A stretch of 64,000 nucleotides of DNA, from positions 18,401,978 to 18,465,977 of the forward strand of contig CM022678.1 in the NCBI GenBank assembly GCA_012295275.1, in the 5' to 3' direction. The stretch comes from Chrysomallon squamiferum. Its lineage: Eukaryota > Mollusca > Gastropoda > Neomphalida > Peltospiridae. The position numbers and the translations under genes are program-made. The notes under the pieces are model-generated. The model saw only the letters and a program-made list of their open reading frames with translations. It made no database searches and was not told the origin of the DNA. Shown in pieces: positions 33,251 through 46,273 of this stretch (within the stretch, counting starts at the first letter, position 1; each line of letters starts with the position of its first letter).

Positions 33251-35469
33251 CTTTGTTCATCTTCTGTGAAAACCAACAAAAACCTTTCTAATTAGGTTAT
33301 TCGTTTTTCTAAGTAAAATGAAATAAAACCGAGTGATGATAGATACATCAATGGAAATGATTGTTAAGACGGAAAGGAAGACATGTCTAACATATAAAAT
33401 AAACACAGAGACAGAAAAGATTAAAAACTTGTTGTGTAACTTGATAGTTTGATGTAAAATATTTTTCACAGTCTACATTGAAACCTTTCATCCTGTCAGA
33501 GTTCATTACAATTAAGGGTGCCATGGAACAGTTCTGAAGTTCAATAAATTCTTAAACGACTGTGGAGAGAAAATCCAACATCGAGTGACGTGTGATAATG
33601 ATGGAAACAAAGTTTAAAATATCTCCAATGAAAAAGGTATGATTATAATTAGATAGACCGATGCACAAAATAAAATAAAATATGTAGTTATAAAGTAGTG
33701 AAACCTAGTGTAAGACTGTGCGTTACTGATCAAATAAGACGTCGTATATTATAACAAAATTATAATTTTTAAAGAACACACACGATATTTTACTATGAAT
33801 TGAGGCAATTGGAAAGTGAAAAGTATACCACGTGACTGTTGACGTCACACTTTACAAACGAATACCTAGAAAGAATATTTAATCCATAACAATTATCTTC
33901 TTAACGTTATGGTTTTAAAAAACAGCTATAAGTAATTTTTTAGTTTAAGTCTGATAATGAAGTTTTTAGAAAACCCCATTGGTCAAAACGATACTGTAAA
34001 CTGAATGTTCGTTAAAGAACGAAAACAAGAAAACGAAATAAAATCATGTCAAGAGTGACGTGAAATAAAAATTGGGAAATAATAATAGAGAAAACATTTA
34101 ACTGTATGACATGTCACGTAAAATGTGCATGTCCTTAGATTTTACAAAGACACACTACCAACTCCAGAAATGTCAATGATTTAATCTTTTAAATTTGGTA
34201 GTTGTTTTACATTTGAGAAGATTCTCGTTCGCCAAAAATGTCAAAGAAACAGGAAAGAAAGAAGAAAAAAAAAATACAAAAGACACCAAGAAATAATTCT
34301 TCGTTACTATTTTGACATGAACTGATCACTGATCAGTGATATGACTAGACGAATGAAATTTTACAGACTGGTGAAAACAAAGATTTGCCGGTAGAGGTTT
34401 TACAAAAACTAAATGTTTACACCTGTATAATGTATAACTTAAAATATCAAATTTTCAGTTTTCTGTTGTTTCTTCTTAAAAACAAAATAATAGTAAAAGG
34501 GGGGGGGGGGAAGAAAAAAAAAAAAAAAAAGAAAAAAACAATCGCCTAAGACATTTAAAGGTTTCATATGCAGTATGATGGCTAAATAAGGACTTGCTTC
34601 AAGAAAACCAACAGTGGAACATTTATTGTAAATTTAATTAATGGAAATAATTATCATGAAGAGCAGGAAAATAACTGGATGCGTCTACGTATCAAAAGCT
34701 TCACACAAAATATAAAATATACAGCAATATTCTTGAAGACTGGCAAAGCTAAGAGATTTCTCAAAATTTAATTAATGACATTATTACTGTTATAACAGAT
34801 ATATTAAAACTAAATAGTTAAAGATATAGAATATGATACAAAATATAGAAGTTAAACAGCGATATCTGCTGACAGAATAACAGAATGAAATTATGACAAA
34901 TGACATCTACGTCTAACAAAATAAAAAAATAATAAAAAATGAGATTGCTGACATACATTGTTATAATTATTGACAAAGATTATCATGTCTTACATAAATA
35001 TGTTAATCTGAGTATACGATGTGCTTGTTACTGTTTATAATGATCAGTTGTGTAAGGTTCGTTCTGCAGCATATTTATTGAAAATAATTTAAATGAATAT
35101 AAAATAAAATACATCAGTTAAAAATATAAATGAATAAATAAATATATAAATACATAAATAAGTAAATAAATAAATATTTCAAGGTGGAATAATATATAGA
35201 TAGATAGATAGATTAATAAACTAACTGTTTCGATTTTTTTACATGATGATTTCTGCTGGTTGTGGCGGAATTGGTAACTTCAGTTAACGTTATCACAAAA
35301 CAGCAGTGAGTAAAGTTCACACAACATTCAATTGTGATCTTTCATTACAGTAATTTATGTTGATATGTCAACATAATCTAACGTTATAAGAGCTTGTAAA
35401 ACTATTATTTTATTTTCTCTTTGAAAAGAATTAGCAACAAGCGCTGAATATATAATTAAAGAAGAGAGA

Positions 35470-35504
<35 letters not shown>

Positions 35505-35632
35505 ATAATCTCCACATAATGTAGTTACAACAGCTTGCAAAGAAAAATTTATTTTGAAATTTCCATTTTGGTAAATACATTTTCTGCTCTTAATGAGTGA
35601 AATTAATCCTGCAGAAGTGCAACACTATTTAA

Positions 35633-35728
<96 letters not shown>

Positions 35729-38700
35729 AATTAAATGTTTTTGTCATCATTACTTAGTACATAATTTCACTGAACCTCCGAAAACAGAACAATAAAATAT
35801 CAAACATCACAGAGCAACAAGCTGAAAGAAGTTGAGCAGGCAATATCTGGGACGTGAAGCATCATTAATCAGAGAAGAAAAAAAAAAAAAAAAAAAAGTA
35901 CAAAAAACAAAGAAATAAAAAAAAAAAAAAAAAAAGAAGCAAGAAATTTAATAAAAAGAAATCAAAATCTTCTAGTAATAATATAAATAAATGATTTGTT
36001 TTCTTTTTGTTTTATTAATCTTGAACCTCCGGAATCAATTTGTTTTCTACAGACAATTGGAAAGGATAGAGATGTTCTCTTTATAGAAGAATATATCTCA
36101 CTGGTGGCGTTTTTAGTTACACATAAAGCGACAGAAGAAGAAAGAAGTACTGACTTAACGTGTGTGATGTGCTAATATTGATACACATCATTTGATTACA
36201 TTTGATGTTTCAACTGAAGAAATTACTCTCAGACATTTTTCTAGTGAGTAACAAACTGGTATTAACAGCTGAAGTTTAGTTAATAAATATAATTATTATA
36301 AGATAGGAAATACATATCTAACCTGTAAAATAAACAATGATACGCCAGAAACAGGAATGAGTTGATTACAAAGCAATAATATCAGTAAATAAAATATTTC
36401 TAAGATGTAATTTACAAGTTAACATGACGACTTTTTTTTTTTTTGGGGGGGAGTTGGTTTTCTTTTCTTTTTTTGTGGTTTGTAATGACATATTTTGGTG
36501 CTTTTGTTCATAAGAAAATAATAACAATATACGGAAAAAGAAAGACAGACCCCCCCCAAACAATGTCCATGAGTTTTAAGATTTCATTCAGTGCATTGTA
36601 GTTAAAGCCGGATTTTCTCGAATGAAAGGGAACAATGTAATGTTTATTTTAAGCTTAATTAGTGGAAATAGGTTATTATGATAGATAGGAAAACAATACG
36701 TTTAGTCTACGTACCAAATAGTTGACACAAAATCTAAATTATACAACAATGTCCTTCCTCGCTTGCACAGCTAACAGACATCTCGAAGATTAATTAATAA
36801 AATTATTACTTTTAAAATGAAATATTTAAATTGATGATACAAATACAGAAGTTAAAGAGTGATAATATCTGCTGACAGATATCGTTTGTTAAAGTGAGTA
36901 ACAGAATGAAATTATGATAAATGACATCTAACAAAATACAAAATAAAACAATGAAATTGGTGAGACATTGTGTTATAATTATTGACAAAGATTATCACGT
37001 CTTACAAAAATATGTTACTCTGAACATACGATGTGCTTGTTACTGTTTATAATGATCAATTGTGTAAGGTTCGTCCAACAACACATTTATTATTGAAAAT
37101 AATTTAAATAAACGACAAAATACATAACTTCTAAGTTAAAAATATAAATGAATGAATAAGAAAAAAAAACAATTACTTAAAGGTGGAACACACACACACA
37201 CACATTAATAAACTTTAACCGTTTCGATTTTCTTTTTTTTATACAAGATGATAATATTTCTGCTGATCATATGACAGAAATGATAATTTCAGTTAATGTT
37301 ATTACAAAACAGCACTGAGTAAAGTTCACACAATGTTCACTTGTTATCATTCATTAAATAATCTAAACTTACAAGAACTTTCAAAAATGTTGTTTTATTT
37401 TCTATTTAAAAAGAAAAGAATTAGCAGCATGTGTGAATATATAATTAAAACAATAATAAAGTTACAACAGCTTGCAAAGAAGAATTATTTTTGAATGTTC
37501 ATTTTGGTAAAGACATTTTCTGCTTTCAATGACCAAAATTATTCTTGGAGTCCTGGAAGACTATCTACTGAGAATAGAAAATAAATTATTTATTTTTGCC
37601 TTCATTACTTAGTACATAATTTCACTGAATGAACTAATTATTTGCATTGTGAAGTTGACCAATTGACAAACTAGAATTCATACTGAACACAAGATTTTCT
37701 GCCACTAATAAGTGAGACTAGAAAAAAGCTACATTATATAAATCATTATGCGGCAATGACAAATGCAGAAACTAAATTGAAGATCTACTGGAAACATTAA
37801 GCAAAGTTATGATATTCTTATTTTTCAAAACTACTATATATTCAGAAATATAATAAAATATCAAACATTACAGAACCTAGTCCTGAAGAAATAACTGGTT
37901 CAAGGTAGTTATTCCTGACTTCAATCAATTTACCACAACAAGGATTATGTGAAGAATTACAGCAAATGAATCTTCTATGTGATCATATCTGCACTTAATG
38001 TATATTTATGTGGTTTAAAATGCGACATATATAAAAAAATAAAGAAAAATTATTTGATTTGACTAGTTCACAAACAGAAAACAAAATAATCTGAAATAAT
38101 AACAATAATAATAATAATAATAATAATAATACACATCCTAGATGTTAATGTTTTAAGAAATTACATGCCCAGTGACTGATATTTTGATTCACTTATTATC
38201 ATGATGCATAATTAAATTATTATGAGGCATCGACAAAAGCAGAATCAAACAGGAAGATTTATTAGAAATATTAACTAAATAGTGGTATAATATTGTTACT
38301 TTTAAAAATAATATATATTCAGAACAATCTACAGAAAAATTTCAAATATATGTGCTAAAAAGTGACAAAGGAAACAATTTGCTAAATGTACAGAAAACTG
38401 CCTCTTCAAAAGACTGTCTACAACAAGGACTGTGTGAAAAATAGTCATATGTGATCCTATGTGCATATCACTTAAAGTTATTATTATTATTATTTAACAA
38501 AGACATTGTTTCAGCCAACCTACCAGTCAGCAGTGAGCTAAGTTTATATGAATTTTGACAGAGGTAAGCTTGTCTCTAAGATAACTGAAACAAATTGTGA
38601 GAGCTTGTAGTATCAAGATGTGAAGACTGTTAAAGAAATCAGATGAAAGTTTAGAAATGAACTGATTGCTGAGCAATGATATGACTAAACTTGAATGAAA

Positions 38701-40992
38701 TGATGATGTGGAAGTCAAGTTTTGACAGACTCTGTTACTTCTGAGTAGACAAGTAATTTGACAGACTTGTGAATACAAAGACCTATCAGTAGAGAAAGAG
38801 TAGGAAAATAACACAATGGGTCTATGTACCAAAGACTTCACACCAAATGAATCAATTCAATTTTTTTTTACAAGATATTTCTGCTGATCATATGGCAGAA
38901 TTGATAACTTCAGTTAATGTTATGACAAAACAGCAGTGAGTAAAGTTCACACAACATTCACTTGTGATCATTCGTTACAGTAATTTATGTTGATGATATC
39001 TCAATATAATCTAAACTTACAAGAGCTTGTAAACATATTGTTTTATTTTCTATTTAAGAAGATAAGAATTAGCAAGAGCTAATTTAAAAAAAATAATATC
39101 TTAACATAATGGAAAGTTACAAGAATTTGTCATCATTATTTAGTACATAATTTTCACCATGAACTGCATTCTCATTAAGTAGATATGAGAAATAATTTTA
39201 CAGACTGGTGAAAACAAAGATCTGTCAGTAGAGGTTTTACAGAAATAAAATGTTTACAACTGTATAATGTATAGCTTAAGACAGCAAAGTTATCTGTTTT
39301 CTGTTGGGTTTTTTCTTCAAATGATGAACTGCAGGAAAATAGCAAGATGGGTCTATGTATCAAAGACTTCACACAAAATATAAACTATACAACAATGTTC
39401 TTCAAGATTGGGAAAACTAAGAGACTTCTCAAAGAATAATTAATGAAATTATGACTCTTATAAAACACATGTTAAAAATAAATATTTAAAGATACCAAAT
39501 TGAAGAAATTACAGTGAGAGTTTTTTCTGAGTAATTAGTTAATAAACATAATTATCATAAGATAGGAAATACATGTCCAACCTATAAAACAATGATATAC
39601 CAGGGAGAGATACAGAAATGAGCTGATTAACAAGAAATAATACCAGTAAATAAAATAAAGTTAACATGGCCGATTTTTGTTTTGTTTTACATATTTTGAT
39701 GTTTTGTTCAGAACAAAGTAATAGTATAAGGGAAAAAAAGTCGAAGTAAAAAAAAAATCTGAACCCCACTGCAATAAAATACCACAAGATTTTATACAGT
39801 ATGTGATGGTTAAAGTATGATTTGCTTCAACAAAGGCAACAATGTAAACTTTATTTTAGGTTTAATTAATGAAAATAATTATGATGAATGATAGGAAAGC
39901 AACACATTTCTTCTATGTACCAAAGATTTGATATAAAATACAAACTACAGAAGAATCTCCTTCCACAATAAGAGACTTCTCGAAGAATAATTAATGAAAT
40001 CATTACTGTTACAGGAGATATATTAAAACTAAATAATTTTACAGCAGAACATTTATGTTACAGAAAAACTAGAAGTTGAAGAGTGATGATATCTGCTGGC
40101 ATTTTGCTGAATAATTCAATACAAATTAACAACAGTAAGTGATAACGACATGTCAAGTGAAATACAAAATACAAAAGAAAACAAACAGAGTGGTGGTTAT
40201 AATTACTGACATAGATTGTCATGTCTTATAGAAATAAAACAAACACATAAAGAAAAAAAAAAAAAAAAATAAATAAAAAAATTAAAATAAATAAAAAATA
40301 ATAATAAAAATAAAATGTTTTTTTTTCTAAGTGGTTCTCAAGAAATTGTGATTATTAAAGATTTTATTCTACAGATAAGTAAATGGAAGAAAATGAACCT
40401 TTTTACTGTATCAGTCTATCATAATAATTTTATTACATTTTTATATTTAATCTGTTAATCCTATTCTTTATCCATGTAAATAAATTTAATATAATTTTTC
40501 TACATATGGCATGTAATATAGAGAAAACTGTAACATAAATAAAAAATAATTATATATAATAAGTATATACTCTCATATATGTGTATGTATTTATGAATGT
40601 ATACTGATATATATATGCATATTTCTATCTACATAATAATAAATAAATATACATATATACATACATTTATGGTGTGTGTATGTGTGCATGTGCATCTTAA
40701 GTAAAAATATCTTTTAGTTTGTTATCCTTCAAATGAATTTTGTTTTTCACAAAAAAAATTCAAACCACTGACTTGGGTACATAATAACTTTAAGTAGTAA
40801 ATTATAATAAAATGTACTTATATACATAAAACACTGTTTTAATAATTTAAAAAAAAAGAAATGTGGAAATAAACAATTATTTGTTGTAAAAAAAAAACGT
40901 TAAAAATGTCCAACATATGTAAATTGAAATTTATATACATCTGCAACACATGTACACATAAATAGTAAAACAGATGTAGATACATACATGTG

Positions 40993-41041
<49 letters not shown>

Positions 41042-41441
41042 TGTCAGACACAATTATCATTATAGACTGTAACTACAGAAACTGACTCAGATTTTGTGGA
41101 AAGATTTATGGAATATTTGGGGGCTTTTGTTTTGTATTTTTAAAACAAATAAAAAAAAAAAAAAAAAAAAAAAACACCTCTGTTATAAAATTTATATACA
41201 TCAGGAATGGAATTTGGCAATTCTTTTTAACTGCCGTCTATATCCAAACTGTTTTTTAAACTTTTATTTATTTATTTACTTATGATTGTTTTTTCTTTGT
41301 TGTTCTTATTTTTTGTTACATGGCTTTGGAGTTCTTATTTCTTTTTTCTTTTCCTTTAATAGCTCTGACATTTCAAATCAACTCAAAATGAAGTACTGAT
41401 AATTTCTTTTTATTTATTTTTATATTTATTATTTTTATGTT

Positions 41442-41487
<46 letters not shown>

Positions 41488-41959
41488 TATTTTTAAAGTT
41501 TAATTAATATTTTTAAAAAATAAACATTCAAAGAACTTGACTGACTACTCTTCTTTCTTTCTTCTTCTTTTTTAAACATTTTAAATCTGACTTTAAAGAC
41601 AAACACAATCACAACTATAAACAAACGAAAAAGAAAAAAAAAAAAAAAAAAAAAAACATATATTTTCTTCATTTCAAATCACACACATGACTTATTAACA
41701 TCACAGATTAGTTGCTTTTTCTACCACAGTATGTCCAAACTGAAATGTCATAATAATAATAATTTGTTAGCCTGTATTTTTCAAATATTTCTCATAAAAA
41801 AAAAAAAAAAAAAAAAAAAATAAATAAATAAATCATAGTCTTTAACCAGATGGACAAAACGTGGCAGAAACAATGACACACACCGATACAGTAACATATA
41901 TTTGTGTGTTTTTTTCACCAGGTTTAGTTACAGACAGAGTTATTGAACTTGACTGAAGA
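33251..41959. repeat. Gene-free AT-rich region with diverged duplicate blocks
   Basis: No convincing gene on either strand. Similar segments recur around 34,560-35,560, 36,590-37,500, 38,820-39,480 and 39,500-40,210. Shared phrases include 'tctacgtaccaaa' before 'cacaaaat', 'gatatctgctga', 'caaaacagcagtgagtaaag' and 'attatcatgaa'-type runs. Order is mostly kept, with indels, so these are old tandem duplications. Also present are a GA tract (35,636-35,725), G runs (34,499-34,510), A runs, a CA tract (40,996-41,039) and a TTA/AT stretch (41,448-41,490). Confidence 0.55.
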
Positions 41960-42275
41960 TTAATCTTGCCATCTGTTTCCACACTGCATGTTACAACACT
42001 TGTAAAATGTAGTCATCGGTTCGTCAGCTGATCGTGTCTGCAGCTGCATGAAGAAAGCTCTGTTGTGTTCACATTTAGGACAGGTCACTGCAAAAATAAA
42101 TAAAAAAATAAATAATAACAAACTTCAGCAGCATTCATAGCAGCAGTAGTAGAAATATTAATAATAACAACAACAACAACAATAATTATAATATGATAAT
42201 GATGACGATGATGATGATTATAATTCAATTAAATAATAACAATAACTCCAAGTGCAGGAACTATAACAAAACCAC

Positions 42276-42310
<35 letters not shown>

Positions 42311-43751
42311 ATACATAAACAAACATGTAAACAATCAAATAAACAAAAAAATAAAAAAATAATAATAATAAACAAATAAATAAACAAACAAACACAAACA
42401 AGCAAACAAGCAAACAAATAATCAAATAAACAAACAAACAAATAAACAAAGAAAGAAAAGTAATTTTTCATAATAAAACATAAACTATTGAAACTATTTA
42501 AGTACATTTATTCATACTGGATAAAACAGTGAAAGTTTTATGTGAGAAGTGTTTAGTCTCAGTAGAAAATAATCTAGTGAACACATCATACCATGTTAGG
42601 AAAACACTCTACTTACACTGTTTACAAATATAACATCTTATTATTAGAACATAAAATCTTGATGAAAATAAAACATTAACTAAATTCCTTAATACATTTG
42701 AATCTTTAGTTATTTAGTTCTTTTTTTGGAATGCATCTAAAATATAGTCAGTATGTAGGGACACACACATGTATATAATTAAACATACATATATACATAT
42801 ATAATTGTTAAATTCTTCTAGCCCACCACTAGTAAAATCTGACATCCAATAGTACCTGCTCTGGAATGCACATGAAATCGCAAAGGTAACTGAATGCTAC
42901 GTTTCGGTTTCACCTTGCCTGATTCAAGCAGCCACGCCCAAACAGCATCCATGCTAACCTATTACTTTTACTAAATACTATACAATGTCCAACAAGACTT
43001 TTACTAAATACACAGTCTATAATGTCTGACAAGACAAAATAAAACTTTCCTAGTGAACTGTCGCTCTCACCAATAATTTCCATTAACACATGTATGTCAT
43101 TGACTGGTTGTAAAAAAAAAAAAGAAATCTTAATCTGTAATTATTTTTTTTTCTCTTTCCTTTGCTCTACTTCTGCATTTGAAGGTGGTTTTACAGGTGG
43201 TAAAGAAAGAGAGAGGCCTTGCTTAGGAGCATAACAACTTTATATGTTTTACTTCCTTTGTTATCAGTATAAATAATTTATAAATTTATTAACACAATTA
43301 CATAAATTATCAGTGTTATTAACATAATGATGTATCCTTATTTTATTCTTGCAAAATTTATTAAACAAAATATTAGTTTAGTATACACAGGATTCTTGTG
43401 ATCCTTAATAGAGCCTCAACACAAGTCCGTAGATAAAGACATTTGCATATGGTATATAAATCTATTTTATTGGCTTATCGGCAATACACAATGTACTACA
43501 CTGCTGAAGTTAGTAGCTGTAATTCAGTGGTTGTGTTATTGTAACTCAAACATGACAACCTGACATTTGTAAAAACACATTATTTCTAAAGATAGTTCTA
43601 AACAAATACTCAGAGAAAAAACAGGCCTTTTAAACATGTTCAATGATATTATTAATTGCATTTTGAGTGATTATAAATTATATTTGTGACAGATTTTTGT
43701 TAATACTCAGTGTGCTTATTTTTATTTTATTTCTTATTTTTATTTGTTTAC

Positions 43752-43820
<69 letters not shown>

Positions 43821-44858
43821 ATATTATTATTTATTTATTTATTTATTTTTGGTTACAGTTTGCATTTATTTGTTATCGGACTACAAACAGAACCTGTATC
43901 TATAAACAAAAACCAGATATATTGATATATTTATGGGCATTTAACTTACTTTGATAAAGGCCTGAATGGTATCTATAAATAATTCAAATGTGTTTGTTAT
44001 TTCAACCTACACATTTGTAAAATACATCATGCAAAATATTAATTACAATGCGAAGCAAAAACTGATAGTTACTTAATTTTATTTATATTTGTTTACACTA
44101 AACATTAGTAGTAATAATAGCAGTGTGTTTGTATCAAATCACATATGCATATATGTATATATTTAAAGTATATATTAATATATTAAAATAATAGTTTATA
44201 TTGTTACATAATTTTAATTTTTTGGTTTTATAGTTTGTTAGTTTTTTTTTTTTTAATAATAATTATTATTATTACTTTTTAACAAATAGCCTCAGTGCAC
44301 TCTGACAGTGCATCACATTTTGGTGGAGTGTGATAATCTCAGGCAGTTACAGAAGCATATATTTGGTCAAATGGGTATGACGGAATTATTTCAATTCCAC
44401 CCTGAACTTGTTTTAAAATTTCTGACAGTTATAGAATTTTACCATAAATTATAATTTAAATAAACTGTGTGATACTTTTTGCACAGCTCTTTAGACTGTG
44501 TTTTGACTAACTTTAATTTTGAATTTTTATATAGAAAATATTCACCATTTTGGCATATTCAACTTTGTTTGACACCCAATATAGCCAATATACTTTTTGT
44601 GCTGGGGTGTTGTTAAACATTCATTCATTCATTTTAACAAATAGCAGTTTTGAATATTTGAAAACATTTAATGATTAAGATGTTACGTGTAACAGATGTA
44701 AAGTGTGTACAATTTACAACCCTTTGTCAGTTTGTGTAATGTAATTTGTACATCTATCTGGATTTGTGTGAAATTTGTTATTCAACAGAAAAGAAAGGAA
44801 AAAAGGAAAAAAGCAACAGATATTATTTTTTTTCTTTAAATTTTATAAAACATAAAAA

Positions 44859-44910
<52 letters not shown>

Positions 44911-45413
44911 TAAATAATAGTAACCACAATACCTCCAAAGACAACACAACAACAAATATGCCAAGTAAAACTTTTACACACCTTCAGTGGAGTCGACATT
45001 TTCCCATGCTTCAGCACCACCCAGGACATCATCCACTTCCTTCAGTTTGGGGTATTTCTTGTAAGAGATCTGTCTAACAGTAAAAGACAAACTTACTTAT
45101 TTCAGTTCCATAGAAAGATTATTGCTTTCGAAGAATAAATAAAGTTCCATTATTTTTGTTTGTATAAGAATATTTTATATCATGATGCGTGTTTATTTAC
45201 TATCGTGTACATAAAACATTTTAAAGCGAAATTTATGTTTTAGCAATATAAGAGGGTGCTCTGAAATGTATGGTCGAAACAAAGAACAAGAAATGTACTT
45301 GCCTTTCTTGTCACATTTTGAACATACGGGCAAGTATTGCAAGCAAATCTGAAACATTTCGTCCCTTCTTCGACAACCAGAACGTTTGCGCAGATCGGAC
45401 AAAACGTTAACAT
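41960..45413 (-). CDS. POLR3K: DNA-directed RNA polymerase III subunit K (RPC10/RPC11, Rpb9/TFIIS-like zinc-ribbon protein)
   Basis: Three coding exons: 45413-45303 (37 codons), 45069-44982 (88 nt) and 42087-41960 (with TAA). They total 327 nt, or 108 aa, the same length as human POLR3K as I recall it. Exon 1 gives an N-terminal zinc ribbon (CPIC, then [13 protein letters not shown]). Exon 2 gives [26 protein letters not shown]. Exon 3 gives the C-terminal TFIIS-like ribbon ([36 protein letters not shown]). The ADE triplet of the TFIIS-type hairpin, needed for RNA cleavage and termination by Pol III, is present. The subunit acts in the nucleus within Pol III. Intron 1 begins AAG|GCAAGT and ends CAG, a GC-AG intron of 233 nt. 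Intron 2 is about 2.9 kb and contains a TTA-type microsatellite, other repeats and a SINE-tail remnant. A divergent neighbour, GEMIN7, starts about 0.6 kb away. Confidence 0.95.
44571..44634 (+). mobile_element. SINE 3'-tail remnant in POLR3K intron 2
   Basis: The stretch GACACCCAATATAGCCAATA, then a T-run, then GTGCTGGGGTGTTGTTAAAC followed by ATTCATTCATTC resembles, from memory, a tail common in molluscan genomes. Only the tail is clear; a tRNA-like head was not found upstream. Its presence supports a molluscan source. Confidence 0.55.
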
Positions 45414-46009
45414 ACTTATGAAGCGGTATTGTAAATGATTATTTAACTTTCAAATCGTTTCGTTTTGAACGCAAAAATTACATTTAACGCTGCGTTTCTT
45501 CTTTCGTAATTCCCACCTTTTACTACACTCCACGGTTTTATTGATTTGCATAGATCCTTTGAAGCATGTAATTTGATTTAGTAGCATCGATCAAATGAAT
45601 TATTGTAAATAAATAAATTTGATATTTTATTTTGTGATATCTATAAAGTGTATTATTTATGTAGGTTAATTATTTTCTCGTATTTTTATTTTATTTTCTA
45701 ATTATCAAATTTCGTTTATGATCATTTCCATTACATAAACATATAGATCTGTTTATTAGTACTAAGTTGGAATATTGATAACAATAAAATAAAAGATAAG
45801 AAATTAAAAATTTGAAACAAAGAAAACATGTTTTGTTAAGTTTAATTTTGTTTCTTGATTATCATAATAAAAGTTAAAATCTGATTTATTTTAGGAATTA
45901 TTTTGTTCAATTAATGTCATCTTATTGTTTTCTGCATTATTTATTTGCTTTATATTTTATTTATCTTTAATATTATTTACTTATTTTGTATATTTTTTTA
46001 TTTATCTAG
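45414..46009. promoter_or_regulatory. Shared promoter region between POLR3K and GEMIN7 with untranslated GEMIN7 leader intron
   Basis: The two housekeeping genes face away from each other with 596 bp between start codons. The part next to POLR3K (about 45,420-45,560) is less AT-rich and carries several CG dinucleotides, fitting a bidirectional promoter. The remainder is AT-rich and ends in an acceptor at the GEMIN7 ATG, so it is probably intron in the GEMIN7 leader. I cannot place the GEMIN7 leader exon or its donor with confidence. Confidence 0.5.
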
Positions 46010-46273
46010 ATGGATTCGGATGTGATAAAACAAGAACAGCGAACATTTTTGAGAGAGAGATTTCTGCGGATGTTGGGTGCTTTGTCAGGAAAGAATGTTT
46101 CAGTTTTCATGTATGAAAATGCCAAAGTCAGTGGCAAATTTGGGCCTGTGGATATTAACTTTCAACACCTTCAACTTTCCAATCTGTCCACACCAATGGG
46201 AGTTATCCCCCATGCTATACTAAGAACTTCTGATATTTATTCAATGAAAATTGACAATGTCAGTGAGAGTTAA
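46010..46273 (+). CDS. GEMIN7: Gem-associated protein 7 (SMN complex Sm-like subunit)
   Basis: The 87-aa protein MDSDVIKQEQRTFLRERFLRM... has the Gemin7 pattern: an N-terminal helix (QEQRTFLRERFLRMLGAL), then an Sm-like fold (GKNVSVFMYENAKVSGKFG, then VDINFQHLQLSNLSTPMGV and HAILRTSDIYSMKI). Gemin7 pairs with Gemin6 as a non-canonical Sm-like dimer in the SMN complex, which loads Sm proteins on snRNAs. It is shorter than mammalian Gemin7, lacking much of the extended N-terminus, but the conserved domain is complete. The ATG sits immediately after a T-rich tract and TCTAG, so a splice acceptor probably lies right at the start codon and the 5' UTR is on one or more upstream exons towards POLR3K. 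A candidate AATAAA is at 46304. I recognise it from conserved motifs; a database search would confirm. Confidence 0.9.
   Translation: MDSDVIKQEQRTFLRERFLRMLGALSGKNVSVFMYENAKVSGKFGPVDINFQHLQLSNLSTPMGVIPHAILRTSDIYSMKIDNVSES

Noticed and set aside
38527-38841. 104-codon minus-strand frame MKSLVHRPIVLFSYS...
   Set aside because: No recognisable domain. A related block at 39,175-39,372 has a different frame structure, so it is not conserved as protein.
45193-45402. 69-codon minus-strand frame [16 protein letters not shown]...
   Set aside because: It overlaps POLR3K exon 1 in another frame and runs into its intron; the POLR3K frame is clearly the real one.
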